Shown in pieces: positions 1 to 9,065 of a DNA stretch of 64,000 nucleotides. The DNA is from Phycicoccus avicenniae_A (GTDB lineage: Bacteria; Actinomycetota; Actinomycetes; Actinomycetales; Dermatophilaceae). The translations under genes and the position numbers were made by a program. Location of the stretch: contig NZ_JBNVZV010000021.1 of assembly GCF_050496545.1 (NCBI RefSeq), positions 1-64,000 on the forward strand, in the 5' to 3' direction. The stretch's first letter is position 1; each line of letters starts with the position of its first letter. The notes under the pieces are model-generated. The model was not told the origin of the DNA. It did not search any database and saw only the letters and a program-made list of their open reading frames with translations.

Positions 1-30
1 CCCCCCCCCCCCCCCCCCCCCCCCCCCCCC
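1..30. repeat. Poly-C homopolymer tract of at least 30 nt
   Basis: The window opens with thirty consecutive C residues, so the true length to the left is unknown. The tract ends 14 nt before the TAGCCT -10 box (45-50) of the GH25 gene and covers the position where its -35 element would lie (about 22-27). It may be a real slippage-prone tract, or an assembly or scaffold-end artefact. Confidence 0.9.
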
Positions 31-56
31 ACGGCCGGTCCCACTAGCCTGCTGCG

Positions 57-758
57 ATGGTCCGGGGCGTGGTGCGGTGGGGGACGGGTCTTCTCGTCGT
101 GGCGGTGCTCGTGGCCGGGGGCGGCTGGCTGGCCTGGACCCACGTCCTCCCCACCTACCGGCCCACCCTTGAGGCGGGCGAGTCCTACGGCATCGACGTC
201 TCCGCGCACCAGGGAGCCATCGACTGGGACGCCGTGGCCGCCGACGGCATCGAGGTCGCCTACCTCAAGGCCTCGGAGGGCGCGACGTTCGAGGACGACC
301 GCTTCGCCGACAACTGGCGCGGGGCACGCGCGGCCGGCCTGGAGGTCGGCGCCTACCACTTCTTCACGCTGTGCAAGGAGGGTGAGGAGCAGGCCGCCAA
401 CCTCCTCGGGCGGCTGCGCGCGGTCGGCGCCGAGGCCTCGGCCCTGCCACCCGTCGTCGACCTCGAGCTGAGCGGCAACTGCGCGGACCGCCCGCCCGTC
501 GAGGTGGTGCAGCAGCGGCTGACGGCGTTCGTCGCCGCCGTCGAGGAGGAGACGGGCCAACCGGTCCGGCTCTACCTGCTCGACGACTTCGCGGAGCCGT
601 ACCCCCTCCCGGACGGCCTGGCCGACCGCGACCGCTGGGTGCGCCGCCTCCTCCTCCGCCCGGCCGACGACGGCTGGGCGTGGTGGCAGGTGAGCAGCCG
701 GGCGGCCGTCGACGGCATCGAGGGTCCGGTGGACCTGGACGTCGTCTCCGGCTCCTGA
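57..758 (+). CDS. Membrane-anchored GH25 lysozyme-like muramidase
   Basis: A 233-aa protein with an N-terminal hydrophobic segment (about residues 8-26) that is a signal anchor, followed by a glycoside hydrolase family 25 domain. GH25 marks are visible: the GIDVSAHQG start of the barrel with Asp47, the AYLKASEG strand (about 68-75), and the acidic VDLEL pair (Asp135/Glu137) that forms the active site in this family. GH25 enzymes cleave the MurNAc-GlcNAc bond of peptidoglycan, and the anchor places this one outside the membrane. The ATG lies 6 nt after TAGCCT with no Shine-Dalgarno sequence, so the mRNA is probably leaderless. The protein is short for the family but complete. Confidence 0.88.
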   Translation: MVRGVVRWGTGLLVVAVLVAGGGWLAWTHVLPTYRPTLEAGESYGIDVSAHQGAIDWDAVAADGIEVAYLKASEGATFEDDRFADNWRGARAAGLEVGAYHFFTLCKEGEEQAANLLGRLRAVGAEASALPPVVDLELSGNCADRPPVEVVQQRLTAFVAAVEEETGQPVRLYLLDDFAEPYPLPDGLADRDRWVRRLLLRPADDGWAWWQVSSRAAVDGIEGPVDLDVVSGS

Positions 759-803
759 GCCCGCTGGGCGAGGATCGCCGTCGGGTGGGCGGTCCGTCGG
801 CAC

Positions 804-840
804 CATCTGCCAACGCGGGCGTCCGCGCCGGGACGGTTGG
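804..840 (+). promoter_or_regulatory. Dyad upstream of hyuA carrying the CAACGCGGGCG motif
   Basis: CCAAC (810-814) and GTTGG (836-840) form an inverted pair around CAACGCGGGCG (811-821), directly before the hyuA start. The same 11-mer and a second CCAAC/GTTGG pair occur before the carbamate kinase/amidohydrolase operon at 14230-14273. A shared regulator site is inference; no regulator is identified. Confidence 0.35.
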
Positions 841-843
841 ATC

Positions 844-3024
844 GTGCGCATGACCGAGCGCAGCGCCGAGCGGCGACGGATCCGGGTGGGCATCGACACC
901 GGGGGCACCTTCACCGATGTGGTCGCCGTCGACGAGGAGTCCGGCGAGGTCGTCACGACCAAGACCCCCAGCACGCCGGCCAACCCGGCGGACGGCTTCA
1001 TCGCCGGTATCGAGAAGATCCTCGGGCTCATGGGCGCGAGCGGTCACGACCTCACGGCGGTCTCGCACGGCACGACCGTCGCGACGAACAAGCTGCTCGA
1101 GGGCAAGGTCGAGCGGCTGGGGTTCGTCACGACCGAGGGCTACGAGTTCATGCTCGAGATCGCCCGGCAGGCGGTGCCCGACGGCTACGGCAACTCCTAC
1201 TTCTGGGTCAAGCCGCCGCGCATCGTGCCCGCCGACGCCGTGCGCACCGTGCGCGGGCGCCTCGACGTCACCGGTGCCGAGGTGCGGCCGTTCTCCGAGG
1301 AGGATGCCGTCGCCGCCGCGCAGTTCTTCCGCGACCGGGGCATCACGACCATCGGCGTCTGCTTCCTGCACTCCTACGCGAACGACGCGCACGAGCTGGC
1401 GATGCGCGAGGTGCTGCGGCGCGAGCACCCCGAGGCGGTCGTGTCGATCAGCAGCGAGGTGCTGCGCGAGTACCGCGAGTACGAGCGGGCGATGACCACG
1501 CTCGTCGACGCCGCCGTCAAGCCGAACGTCAGCCGCTACGTGCGCAACATCCACGAGCGGCTCGACGGGTTCACCGGCGGTCGGCCGGTGCCGTTCTACG
1601 TCATGAAGTCCAACGGCGGTGTGCTGTCGGCCGACGAGGTCGTGCACCAGCCGATCACCACGGTGCTGTCGGGCCCGGCGGCCGGGGCCCTCGGGGCGGC
1701 GCTCATCGCCGAGCGGGCCGGCTTCCCGAAGGTGCTGACGTGCGACGGCGGCGGCACCTCCACCGACGTCTCGGTCGTGCTCGACGGCGAGCCGACGCTG
1801 ACGACGGAGGGGTCGGTCGGGGCCTACCCGAGCAAGATCCCGATGATCGACGTCGTCACGGTGGGCGCCGGCGGCGGGTCCATCGCCTGGGTCTCGCCCG
1901 AGGGGATGCTCAAGGTCGGACCGCAGTCGGCGGGCGCCGACCCCGGGCCGCTCTGCTACGGCCGCGGCGGCACCGAGCCGACCATCACCGACGCGCATAT
2001 CGTCCTCGGCCGCATCCCCCCGCACCTACTGGGCGGCGAGATCCCGCTGGACGTCGATGCCGCCCGCGTCGGCCTGGAGGCGCTGGCCGAGCGGCTGGGT
2101 CTCGACCTCCAGCGTTGCGCGACAGGCGTGCTCGAGATCTCGGCGTGGAACCAGGCGAACGCGCTGCGCCAGGTGTCGGTGAAGCGCGGGCTCGACGTCC
2201 GGGACTTCATGCTGACGACGTTCGGGGGGTCGGGGTCGCTGCTGGCCTGCCGGCTCGTCGACGTGCTCGACCTCGCCGGGGTCGTCGTGCCGCAGAACCC
2301 GGGCAACCTCAGCGCCTTCGGGCTGCTCACCGTCGACGTCCGCAACGACTACGTGCAGACGCACGTCGCCCGGCACGAGTCGCTCGACCTCGACGAGGTG
2401 CGGGAGGTCCTCGAGGCCCTGACCGCCAAGGGCGCCGCGGCCCTCTCGGCCGAGGGGTTCGCGCCGGAGCAGCACGAGTTCGTCCGCACCGTCGACCTGC
2501 GCTACTTCGGGCAGGCCTACGAGGTGCGGGTACCCGCCGGCTCGGGGGTGGTCGACGAGGCCTGGGCGGCCGAGGTGGCGGCCCGCTTCCACGACGAGCA
2601 CCGCCAGCTCTACGGGTACGACTTCCGCGACGACCCCAGCCAGCGTGTCGAGTGGGTCAACCTGCGCGTCACCGGCGTCGGCCCGATCACCCGACCCGAG
2701 CTCCAGCCCCTCCCCGAGCGTCAACAATCGACGAATGTGTCACTTCCCGTCGCCGGTGGCGTACAACAAGTGACACATTCGTCGAAAGATGTCGCCGGTA
2801 ACGGGCTGCCGGGGCAGCGGTCGGTGCGGCCGGTCTGCTTCGACCCCGACGACGGCTACGTCGACACCCCGATCCTCTGGCGGCCCGACCTGCGCGCCGG
2901 CGACACCTTCGCCGGCCCGGCGGTCGTCGAGGAGTTCGGCTCGACCGTCCCCGTCCACCCCGGCTTCGCGGTGCGCGTCGACGGGTGGGGCAACCTCGTC
3001 GTCACGAAGGAGGAGACCCGATGA
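844..3024 (+). CDS. hyuA: Hydantoinase/oxoprolinase family subunit A (HyuA-like)
   Basis: A 726-aa member of the HyuA family (N-methylhydantoinase A, 5-oxoprolinase N-half, acetone carboxylase beta). The N-terminus has the actin-like phosphate loop VGIDTGGTFTDV; a second nucleotide-binding stretch, CDGGGTSTDVSVV, is near residues 300-312. These proteins use ATP to activate a cyclic amide, oxoproline or ketone together with a HyuB partner, which follows here with a 4-nt ATGA overlap. The start could be GTG 844 or ATG 850. Codons about 629-648, in the variable linker before the C-terminal domain, are made of a perfect inverted repeat (2728-2745/2768-2785) that looks inserted. The exact substrate cannot be read from the sequence. 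Confidence 0.9.
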   Translation: MRMTERSAERRRIRVGIDTGGTFTDVVAVDEESGEVVTTKTPSTPANPADGFIAGIEKILGLMGASGHDLTAVSHGTTVATNKLLEGKVERLGFVTTEGYEFMLEIARQAVPDGYGNSYFWVKPPRIVPADAVRTVRGRLDVTGAEVRPFSEEDAVAAAQFFRDRGITTIGVCFLHSYANDAHELAMREVLRREHPEAVVSISSEVLREYREYERAMTTLVDAAVKPNVSRYVRNIHERLDGFTGGRPVPFYVMKSNGGVLSADEVVHQPITTVLSGPAAGALGAALIAERAGFPKVLTCDGGGTSTDVSVVLDGEPTLTTEGSVGAYPSKIPMIDVVTVGAGGGSIAWVSPEGMLKVGPQSAGADPGPLCYGRGGTEPTITDAHIVLGRIPPHLLGGEIPLDVDAARVGLEALAERLGLDLQRCATGVLEISAWNQANALRQVSVKRGLDVRDFMLTTFGGSGSLLACRLVDVLDLAGVVVPQNPGNLSAFGLLTVDVRNDYVQTHVARHESLDLDEVREVLEALTAKGAAALSAEGFAPEQHEFVRTVDLRYFGQAYEVRVPAGSGVVDEAWAAEVAARFHDEHRQLYGYDFRDDPSQRVEWVNLRVTGVGPITRPELQPLPERQQSTNVSLPVAGGVQQVTHSSKDVAGNGLPGQRSVRPVCFDPDDGYVDTPILWRPDLRAGDTFAGPAVVEEFGSTVPVHPGFAVRVDGWGNLVVTKEETR
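2728..2785. repeat. Perfect 18-bp-arm palindrome inside hyuA
   Basis: The left arm TCGACGAATGTGTCACTT (2728-2745) and the right arm at 2768-2785 are exact reverse complements. They are separated by 22 nt that contain a smaller CGCC/GGCG dyad. The element is read through in frame in hyuA, adding a Ser/Thr/Val-rich stretch in a linker. It resembles the intergenic palindromes elsewhere in this window in architecture but not in sequence. Confidence 0.93.
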
Positions 3025-5021
3025 GCCCCGCACCGACCACGCCCAGCACCCCGCGCACCCCCGAGGAGACCGCGGCCTACCTCGCGAGCGCCCCGGCGAA
3101 CCCCGCCGGCCTGCCCACCGCCTACGAGCACGGCGGGCGGCTCACCGCACCGGGCACCGCCGTCGACCCGATCCTCGTCGAGATCGTCCAGGGCACGCTG
3201 GCCAGCGTCGAGATGGAGGTCGAGACGGCCATCGCGCGCACGTCCCGCTCCCCGATGATCCGCGACGCCCACGACTTCCGGGCGGGCATCCACGACCGGC
3301 AGCTGCGCAAGCTGACCGGCCGCTCGTACTCGGCTCTCGTGCACCCGATCGTGCGCGACTTCCCCATCGACGAGATGCACGAGGGCGACGTCTTCTTCCA
3401 CAACGACGTCTACGAGTCCGAGGGCGGCATCGGCCACCTCCCCGACCTCTGCGTCACCGTGCCGGTGTTCCACGACGGCGAGGTCGTCGCCTTCGTCCAG
3501 GCCTTCGGGCACCACGACGACATCGGCGGCGCCGTGCCCGGGTCGATGCCCAGCAACGCCCGCACTGTGTTCGAGGAGGGCCTCTCGGTCCCGCCGATCA
3601 AGCTCTGGGACAGCGGAGTACCAAACCGCGCGGCCCTGCGCATCATGACCCGCAACAGCCGGATGCCCGACAGCCTCGCTGCCGACCTCGACGCCGAGTG
3701 CTCGGCCTGCCTGATGGGCGCCCGCCGCCTCGGCGAGCTGTTCGCCCGCTACGGCCGCGACACCGTCGAGGCCGCGTTCGACGCCATCCTCGACGCCACG
3801 ACCGAGACCTACCGGCGCGAGGTCCTCGACCGCATCCCCGACGGCACCTACGTCTGGGAGGACTACGCCGAGCACGACGGCGTCGACGAGCCGATGCTCC
3901 ACACGCAGCGGATCACCCTGACCAAGACCAGCACCGGCGGCCCCGGCCCGGGGGACGGCGGCCCGCGGCTCGTCATCGACTTCACCGGCACCGGCCCGCA
4001 GGCCAAGGGCCCGATCAACCACTGCGGCGACTACGTCGGCGGCAACTTCCTCGTCAAGTGGCTGGCACCCGTCCTGCGCAACCTCGCCGACTCCCCCGAG
4101 CGGATGGCCGAGCTCGACGTCAATGAGGGCGTCGTGCCGCTCATCGAGATGCGCTTCCCGGAGAAGGGGACCCTGCTCACGCCGGTCTACCCCGCACCGA
4201 CCAACGCGCGCACCTTCGTCATCCTCCGGCTGCTGGGGGTGCTGGCCGGCGTGGTCGCCAAGGCGGTCGACGGCCGGATGCCTGCCGACCAGGAGACCAT
4301 CCGCTACACCGGCGTGTACGGCAAGGACGCCGACGGCGAGGACTACCTGATGCGCGAGGTGCTCGGCGGCGGCTCCGGCGGGCGCTACTACGCCGACGGC
4401 GAGGACACCATCCACGTGGTGCCGGACAGCAGGAACCTGCCGACCGAGTTCACCGAGAGCCGTTTTCCGTTCCGCGTCGAGCGGCTCGGGCTGGCCGTCG
4501 ACTCCGGCGGCGCCGGCCGGTACCGCGGCGGCCTGGGCTACGAGAAGCACCTCCGGATGCTCGAGGACGCGCACTTCATGTCCATCGCCGACCGCTCGAT
4601 CCTCGCCTGCTGGGGCGTCAAGGGCGGGAAGGCCGGCCGTCCGTTCGAGGTCACCGTCGACCTCGGCGGCCCGGACGAGCGGGTCGTCGACGCCCTCGCC
4701 GACGCCGAGCCGGTGCGCGCCGGCCAGCTCATCCGCATCCGCACCACCGGCGGCGGCGGCTGGGGCGACCCGCTGGAGCGCCCCTACGACGAGGTCGAGC
4801 GCGACCTGCGCTGGGGAAAGGTGTCGTTCGAGGGCGCCGAGCGCGACTACGGCGTGCTCGCGACCGGCACGAAGGACGAGCCGGTGCTCGACGTCGCCGC
4901 GTCGGACGCGCTGCGCGCCGGACGCCGCTCGGCCCGCGGCGAGGAGCCGTTCTTCGACCGCGGCCCCGGGTACGCCCGCCTCGCCGGTGGCGCCACCTCC
5001 GCCGACGTCGACTGGCTCTGA
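3021..5021 (+). CDS. hyuB: Hydantoinase B/oxoprolinase family subunit (HyuB-like)
   Basis: A 666-aa HyuB-family protein, the partner of the upstream HyuA. The start is ATG 3021, which overlaps the hyuA stop (ATGA) and follows a good AAGGAGGA ribosome site at 3007-3014. Family features include VDPILVEIVQGTL near residue 53, the FFHNDVYESEGGIGHLPD block, the GHHDDIGG motif, and the C-terminal GGGGWGDPLERP motif. HyuB carries the metal-dependent hydrolase or carboxylase half of the reaction. Separate A and B genes are typical of bacterial hydantoinases, oxoprolinases and acetone/acetophenone carboxylases. No gamma subunit follows, which argues against a classic acetone carboxylase. Confidence 0.9.
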   Translation: MSPAPTTPSTPRTPEETAAYLASAPANPAGLPTAYEHGGRLTAPGTAVDPILVEIVQGTLASVEMEVETAIARTSRSPMIRDAHDFRAGIHDRQLRKLTGRSYSALVHPIVRDFPIDEMHEGDVFFHNDVYESEGGIGHLPDLCVTVPVFHDGEVVAFVQAFGHHDDIGGAVPGSMPSNARTVFEEGLSVPPIKLWDSGVPNRAALRIMTRNSRMPDSLAADLDAECSACLMGARRLGELFARYGRDTVEAAFDAILDATTETYRREVLDRIPDGTYVWEDYAEHDGVDEPMLHTQRITLTKTSTGGPGPGDGGPRLVIDFTGTGPQAKGPINHCGDYVGGNFLVKWLAPVLRNLADSPERMAELDVNEGVVPLIEMRFPEKGTLLTPVYPAPTNARTFVILRLLGVLAGVVAKAVDGRMPADQETIRYTGVYGKDADGEDYLMREVLGGGSGGRYYADGEDTIHVVPDSRNLPTEFTESRFPFRVERLGLAVDSGGAGRYRGGLGYEKHLRMLEDAHFMSIADRSILACWGVKGGKAGRPFEVTVDLGGPDERVVDALADAEPVRAGQLIRIRTTGGGGWGDPLERPYDEVERDLRWGKVSFEGAERDYGVLATGTKDEPVLDVAASDALRAGRRSARGEEPFFDRGPGYARLAGGATSADVDWL

Positions 5022-5875
5022 TGCCCACGGGCCCGGTCCTCGTCGTCGGCTCCGCCGGCAAGACGGGCCGGGCCGTGTGCGCGGCCCTGCTCGCCCGCGG
5101 GGCCACGGTGCGGGCGGCCGTCCGACCCGGACGTGAGGCCTCGGCCCCCACGGGCACCCGGGCCGTCGCGGTCGACCTCGTCGACGGCCGCGGGCTCGAC
5201 GCGGCGCTCGACGGGTGCGCGGCCGCCTACCACCTGGCGCCCAACGTCCACCCGGACGAGGTCGGCATCGCCGGGCGGGTCGGCGACGCCGCGCGCTGCA
5301 CGGGCCTGCCGCACCTGGTCTTCCACTCGGTGCTCCACCCGGACGACGCCCGGATGCCCCACCACCTGCGCAAGGGCGCGGCCGAAGCCGTTCTGCGCCG
5401 GCGCGTCCCGGCATCGCTCGTCGTGCTGCGACCGTCGGCGTACCACGAGAACCTCCTCCCCCAGGTGCTGGCCGGCGCCGTCACGCTGCCCTACTCGGCC
5501 GACACGCCCTTCACGACCGTCGCGCTGACCGACGTCGCCGAGGCCGCGGCCGGAGCACTGCTCGACCCGGCGCGCGACGGCGAGGTGCACGACCTCGTCG
5601 GCCCGGACGTGCTGACCACCCGCCAGATGGTGGCGCGGGCCGAGCAGGTGCTCGGCCGGCCGGTGCGGCTCGACGTCGGCACCCCGGGCGCATGGGCGGA
5701 CGGCCCCGGCGCCGGGCTGCCCGCCCCCGCCCGCGAGGCGCTGGCGGCGATGTTCGCGGCCTACGACGAGGACGGCCTCGTCGGCGACCCGGCCGACCTC
5801 ACGGCGCTGCTCGGCCGGCGCCCCACGTCGTGGGCCGAGACGCTCACGGCTGCCGCAGCCGCTCCGGCCCCCTGA
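5021..5875 (+). CDS. NmrA-like NAD(P)-binding Rossmann protein
   Basis: A 284-aa atypical short-chain dehydrogenase of the NmrA type. The dinucleotide loop VLVVGSAGKTGRAV is at residues 5-18. The usual Tyr-x-x-x-Lys catalytic pair is not evident; instead there is the HLVFHSVLHPD segment (about 100-110) common in NmrA proteins, which act as redox sensors or quinone/isoflavone-type reductases. Its ATG overlaps the hyuB stop (TGATG), so it is translationally coupled to hyuAB and is likely the third gene of that operon. Its role in the hydantoinase pathway is unknown. Confidence 0.8.
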   Translation: MPTGPVLVVGSAGKTGRAVCAALLARGATVRAAVRPGREASAPTGTRAVAVDLVDGRGLDAALDGCAAAYHLAPNVHPDEVGIAGRVGDAARCTGLPHLVFHSVLHPDDARMPHHLRKGAAEAVLRRRVPASLVVLRPSAYHENLLPQVLAGAVTLPYSADTPFTTVALTDVAEAAAGALLDPARDGEVHDLVGPDVLTTRQMVARAEQVLGRPVRLDVGTPGAWADGPGAGLPAPAREALAAMFAAYDEDGLVGDPADLTALLGRRPTSWAETLTAAAAAPAP

Positions 5876-5891
5876 CCCCACCCGCGTCCGG

Positions 5892-5937
5892 GTCGAGTGC
5901 GGACACGGCTGCCCCGGGAACCACGTCCGCACTCGAC
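5892..5937. repeat. Dispersed palindromic element, copy A
   Basis: Arms GTCGAGTGCGGAC (5892-5904) and its exact reverse complement (5925-5937) flank a 20-nt loop. The loop, read on the minus strand, matches the loops of copies B and C, so this copy is inverted relative to them. It lies between the convergent NmrA and M36 genes, where it could also act as a terminator. Confidence 0.88.
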
Positions 5938-5962
5938 ACCGGGAGGTCGGGGGCACGCACGG

Positions 5963-6010
5963 CCGCGGGTGCGGACGCGACCGGCGGACCGGCCACGCCC
6001 GCACCCGCGG
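5963..6010. repeat. Second palindrome next to copy A (degenerate copy A')
   Basis: CCGCGGGTGCGG (5963-5974) pairs perfectly with 5999-6010 around a 24-nt loop. The inner GTGCGGACGCG and CCACGCCCGCAC stretches align with copy B at 18067-18102, so this looks like a diverged member of the same family. It lies just beyond the M36 stop and may terminate that transcript. Confidence 0.65.
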
Positions 6011-6026
6011 GTCGTGCGATGAGGCG

Positions 6027-8939
6027 TCAGCGGCGGAAGACCTGCACCTCCGTGATGCCCACCTTCTGCGCGCCCGAGTAGCCGGTCACGCAGTCGCTGT
6101 TGTTGGCGGGGTCCTGGTCCTGGTCCCCGGTGTACAGCGGGCCGCCCTGGCACTGGTTCGCCACGACCTCGAGCCGCAGGTGCGTCGCCGCCGTCTGCGG
6201 GATGTCGAACGAGCGCATCTTGAGGGTCGGTGCCGTCGGCCGCGGGACCCCGGCGGGGAACGCGTCGGCCGGCGAGGTGTACACCGCGCGGTAGTCGGCG
6301 TCCTGCGAGCAGTCGACCCGGCCCTTGGCGTCGCACGCCCAGACCCGGAACTGGCGCAGGGCCTGGAAGCGGGCCACCGCCCCGGGCTCGGGCAGCGCGC
6401 TCACCTGGACCCGTCGGACGACCTGGCGGCCGCCGGCGAGGTCGACGGTGAACACCTTCTGCGCCGCGCTCGGCTGGTCGACCGTCGTGCCGGTCGTGCC
6501 CTCGTTGTCGTCGACCAGCTTGGTCAGGCCGACACCCTCACCGTTGATCGTCGCGCCCCGCGTGGTGCTGGCGAGGTTGTCGCGCAGCCGGACCGGGAGG
6601 TCGCGGGTCTGGCGCGGCTTGGCCGTCAGGGTGACGCGGGCCTGGCCGTGGCCGGGAGCCGCGGCCGTGTAGGTGCGCTCCCCCGGCACGATCGCGAAGG
6701 TGTCGGGCAGGTCGGTCGCCGGGTCGGTGTCGGCCACGGGGCGCGAGCGCGCCGTGTACTCACCGACGTACAGCTTCGCGCCGACGACCGGGCGGCCCTC
6801 CTCGTCGGTCGGCGAGAAGCGCAGCGTGGCGTCTCCCGCGTAGGCCGAGGAGAAGCTCGGCACCGGCGTGGAGTCCGACGAGCTCGTCGACGAGGCACCC
6901 TGTCCGAGACCGCGGTTCGCGAAGGCGTTCCACAGCAGGTCCTGGTTGCGGCCGCCGAAGCGGAGCAGGTCGGCGGCGAGCATCCGGTCGCGCGCGTCGA
7001 CCATCGAGACCGAGCCGCTCGGCATGAGCAGCCAGGCGTCGAAGACGAGCTGGATCCAGCGCCGGTTGCCCGGGCACTGCGCCACCGGGGTCGTGCCGTT
7101 CGCGCAGGCCTTCTGCGTCGCGGCGTCACCGAGGCCGTAGCGCCCGATGAGGGCCGCGCGGATGTCGTTGTTCGTGGCCGACCAGATCTCGCCGTCCGCG
7201 TGCACCTGCGGGCCGGTGAGGTCGTAGCCGACGTTGGAGTAGTTGAGCGGGCTCTGCCCCATGTTGTAGTTGCGGATGCCCTGCTGCGGGTTGCCGGTGA
7301 CGTAGGCGCCCATCGGGGTCGCCTCACCGCCGAGCGGCGCGTAGCCGTTCTCCTGCAGGTACTCCATCGCCATGAGGTCCGACCAGCTCTCGCCCATCGC
7401 CCCGGCCTGGAGCCCGGAGAGACCCATCGCCGGGCCGCCGGCCATCCGGTTGCTGATGGCGTGGCCGTACTCGTGACCGATGACCGACATGTCGAAGGAC
7501 CCGTCGACGCACGGCGCGTAGAACGCACCGGCGACCGGCTGCCACATGTACATGTTGCTGGAGACCGTGCCGCCGTCACCGAGGGTCAGCTGGTTCGCGT
7601 TGTTGCGCAGGCCGACCTGGGCACCGGACTGGGCGCGGCCCTGCTCCGGGTCACCACCGACGCCGCCCTTGCCGTAGTTGTCGCGCTGGAGGTTCCACGC
7701 CGACTCGGTGAACCCGAGCCGGTAGGACCAGTCGTGCATCCGGTTGTGCATCGCGAAGAGGTTGGCCGTCGCCGCGTCGATGTCGTTGCGGGTCGGGCTC
7801 GTGTACGCGGCGGGGTCGCACTTGCTCGTCTGCCAGACGTTGGTCCACGGGTAGACGTAGTTCCGGTCCGAACGCGGCGACGCCGTGGGGCCGGGCGTCG
7901 TGCGCCACTGCTCGTAGGTCAGGGCGTTGTTGCCGTTGGTCGTGAAGGTGCTGAGGTCGGTCGCGGGGTCGACGTCCCACGCCTTCGGGGACGCCGGGCT
8001 GCCGACGACCTCGTCGCAGCCGTCGGCCGCGACCCAGCAGAACGTCACGCGGGTGTCGGTCGAGGACCGGTCGGTGCTCGGCGTGCCGGTGAACACCTTC
8101 CAGCGCGGGTTGTCGCTGTCGGCGTCGACGAGGTTCTCGCGGGCGATGACCTCGCCCGAGCGCGCGTCGACGTGCACCGTGTACGCGGTCTCCGCGTCGA
8201 CCTGCATCTCGACCCGCCAGGCGCGGCGGGGGGCCTCGCCCGGGAAGGGCACGGCGACCTCGTCGGTCCGCACCGACACGAGCTTGCCGGCGTCGGCCTC
8301 GACGCTGCGGGCCGCGGCGGCGACGGCGGCGTCCTTGCCGACGGTCGCGGCGGCCGGCGCCTGGGCATCGGGCGTGAGCGTCGAGCTGACGTAGCGGACG
8401 GCGCCGTCCTGGACGGCGACGGCGGCGGTGCCGTCGAGCCCCGCGGGCACGCCGCCGAAGGTCTGGCGCAGCAACACGACGGTGGCGTCGCCGATGCGGT
8501 TGGTGCCGATGACCTCGACGGCCTCGGCCTGGGCGGCGCTCAGGCCGAAGGTGGCCCGCTCGCCGGCGACGAAGTCCAGGGCCGCCCGCTCGGGGTCCTT
8601 GGCCAGGCCGCGGGCGACCGGCGAGACGCCGTCGAGCACGTAGCTGGCGGGGCCACCGAACCGGTTCCAGGACACCGTCTTCGCGCCGGATGCGCGGCCC
8701 GTCGTGGTCGAGCGCTGGGCGGCCGTGCGCTGCTCGGCGGCCGGTGCCGCGGTGCCGCGCCGGACGTCGAGGTCGGGCAGGCCGTGCTCGTGGTCGCCCG
8801 GTGCCTGCGACTCGTGGCCGCCGGCTGCGGGGGCGGGTGCGGCGGTGGCCGACTGCTGCACGGCGACCGCCATGCTCAGGGCGACGGCGGCGGTCGCGCC
8901 GAGGGCGGTCGCCCTCCTGGCGCGGTTGATGGGTCTCAT
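6027..8939 (-). CDS. Secreted M36 (fungalysin-type) zinc metalloprotease
   Basis: A 970-aa secreted protease. ATG 8939 follows a GGAGGAG ribosome site and begins a signal peptide (Arg-rich start, hydrophobic ATALGATAAVALSMAV, Ala-rich cleavage region). Residues about 90-290 form the FTP/PepSY-like propeptide. The zinc site HEYGH lies near residue 489, with the downstream glutamate in GESWSDLMAMEY. The C-terminal part (from about 700) has a carboxypeptidase-regulatory-like beta domain and a galactose-binding-like domain ending in ITEVQVFRR. The enzyme would degrade extracellular protein. It stands alone, not in an operon. The possible promoter has TTGACC (9097-9102, minus) and two CTTCTCAGG repeats. 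Confidence 0.93.
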   Translation of the reverse strand: MRPINRARRATALGATAAVALSMAVAVQQSATAAPAPAAGGHESQAPGDHEHGLPDLDVRRGTAAPAAEQRTAAQRSTTTGRASGAKTVSWNRFGGPASYVLDGVSPVARGLAKDPERAALDFVAGERATFGLSAAQAEAVEVIGTNRIGDATVVLLRQTFGGVPAGLDGTAAVAVQDGAVRYVSSTLTPDAQAPAAATVGKDAAVAAAARSVEADAGKLVSVRTDEVAVPFPGEAPRRAWRVEMQVDAETAYTVHVDARSGEVIARENLVDADSDNPRWKVFTGTPSTDRSSTDTRVTFCWVAADGCDEVVGSPASPKAWDVDPATDLSTFTTNGNNALTYEQWRTTPGPTASPRSDRNYVYPWTNVWQTSKCDPAAYTSPTRNDIDAATANLFAMHNRMHDWSYRLGFTESAWNLQRDNYGKGGVGGDPEQGRAQSGAQVGLRNNANQLTLGDGGTVSSNMYMWQPVAGAFYAPCVDGSFDMSVIGHEYGHAISNRMAGGPAMGLSGLQAGAMGESWSDLMAMEYLQENGYAPLGGEATPMGAYVTGNPQQGIRNYNMGQSPLNYSNVGYDLTGPQVHADGEIWSATNNDIRAALIGRYGLGDAATQKACANGTTPVAQCPGNRRWIQLVFDAWLLMPSGSVSMVDARDRMLAADLLRFGGRNQDLLWNAFANRGLGQGASSTSSSDSTPVPSFSSAYAGDATLRFSPTDEEGRPVVGAKLYVGEYTARSRPVADTDPATDLPDTFAIVPGERTYTAAAPGHGQARVTLTAKPRQTRDLPVRLRDNLASTTRGATINGEGVGLTKLVDDNEGTTGTTVDQPSAAQKVFTVDLAGGRQVVRRVQVSALPEPGAVARFQALRQFRVWACDAKGRVDCSQDADYRAVYTSPADAFPAGVPRPTAPTLKMRSFDIPQTAATHLRLEVVANQCQGGPLYTGDQDQDPANNSDCVTGYSGAQKVGITEVQVFRR

Positions 8940-9065
8940 CCCGGGTGCTCCTCCGTGTGGGTGGCACGACGGGAGGCGCCGGGAGGTCGGCGGCCGGTCA
9001 CCCGGCCCCGACGGTGTGGTGGGCCCCCGGCCCCGTCGCATCCGTCCACCCAACCCGCTCGGCTC

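Noticed and set aside
364..2025. Long minus-strand open frame opposite hyuA and the GH25 gene
   Set aside because: It is the complement shadow of GC-rich coding DNA; Arg/Gly/Pro-rich, no domain, no ribosome site, while HyuA on the plus strand is well conserved.
2728..2785. Insertion sequence remnant in hyuA
   Set aside because: There is no transposase, no target duplication that can be seen, and the frame is intact; a palindromic element fits better.
844..5021. Acetone carboxylase operon
   Set aside because: The small gamma subunit is missing and the gene order and lengths fit the general hydantoinase/oxoprolinase family better.
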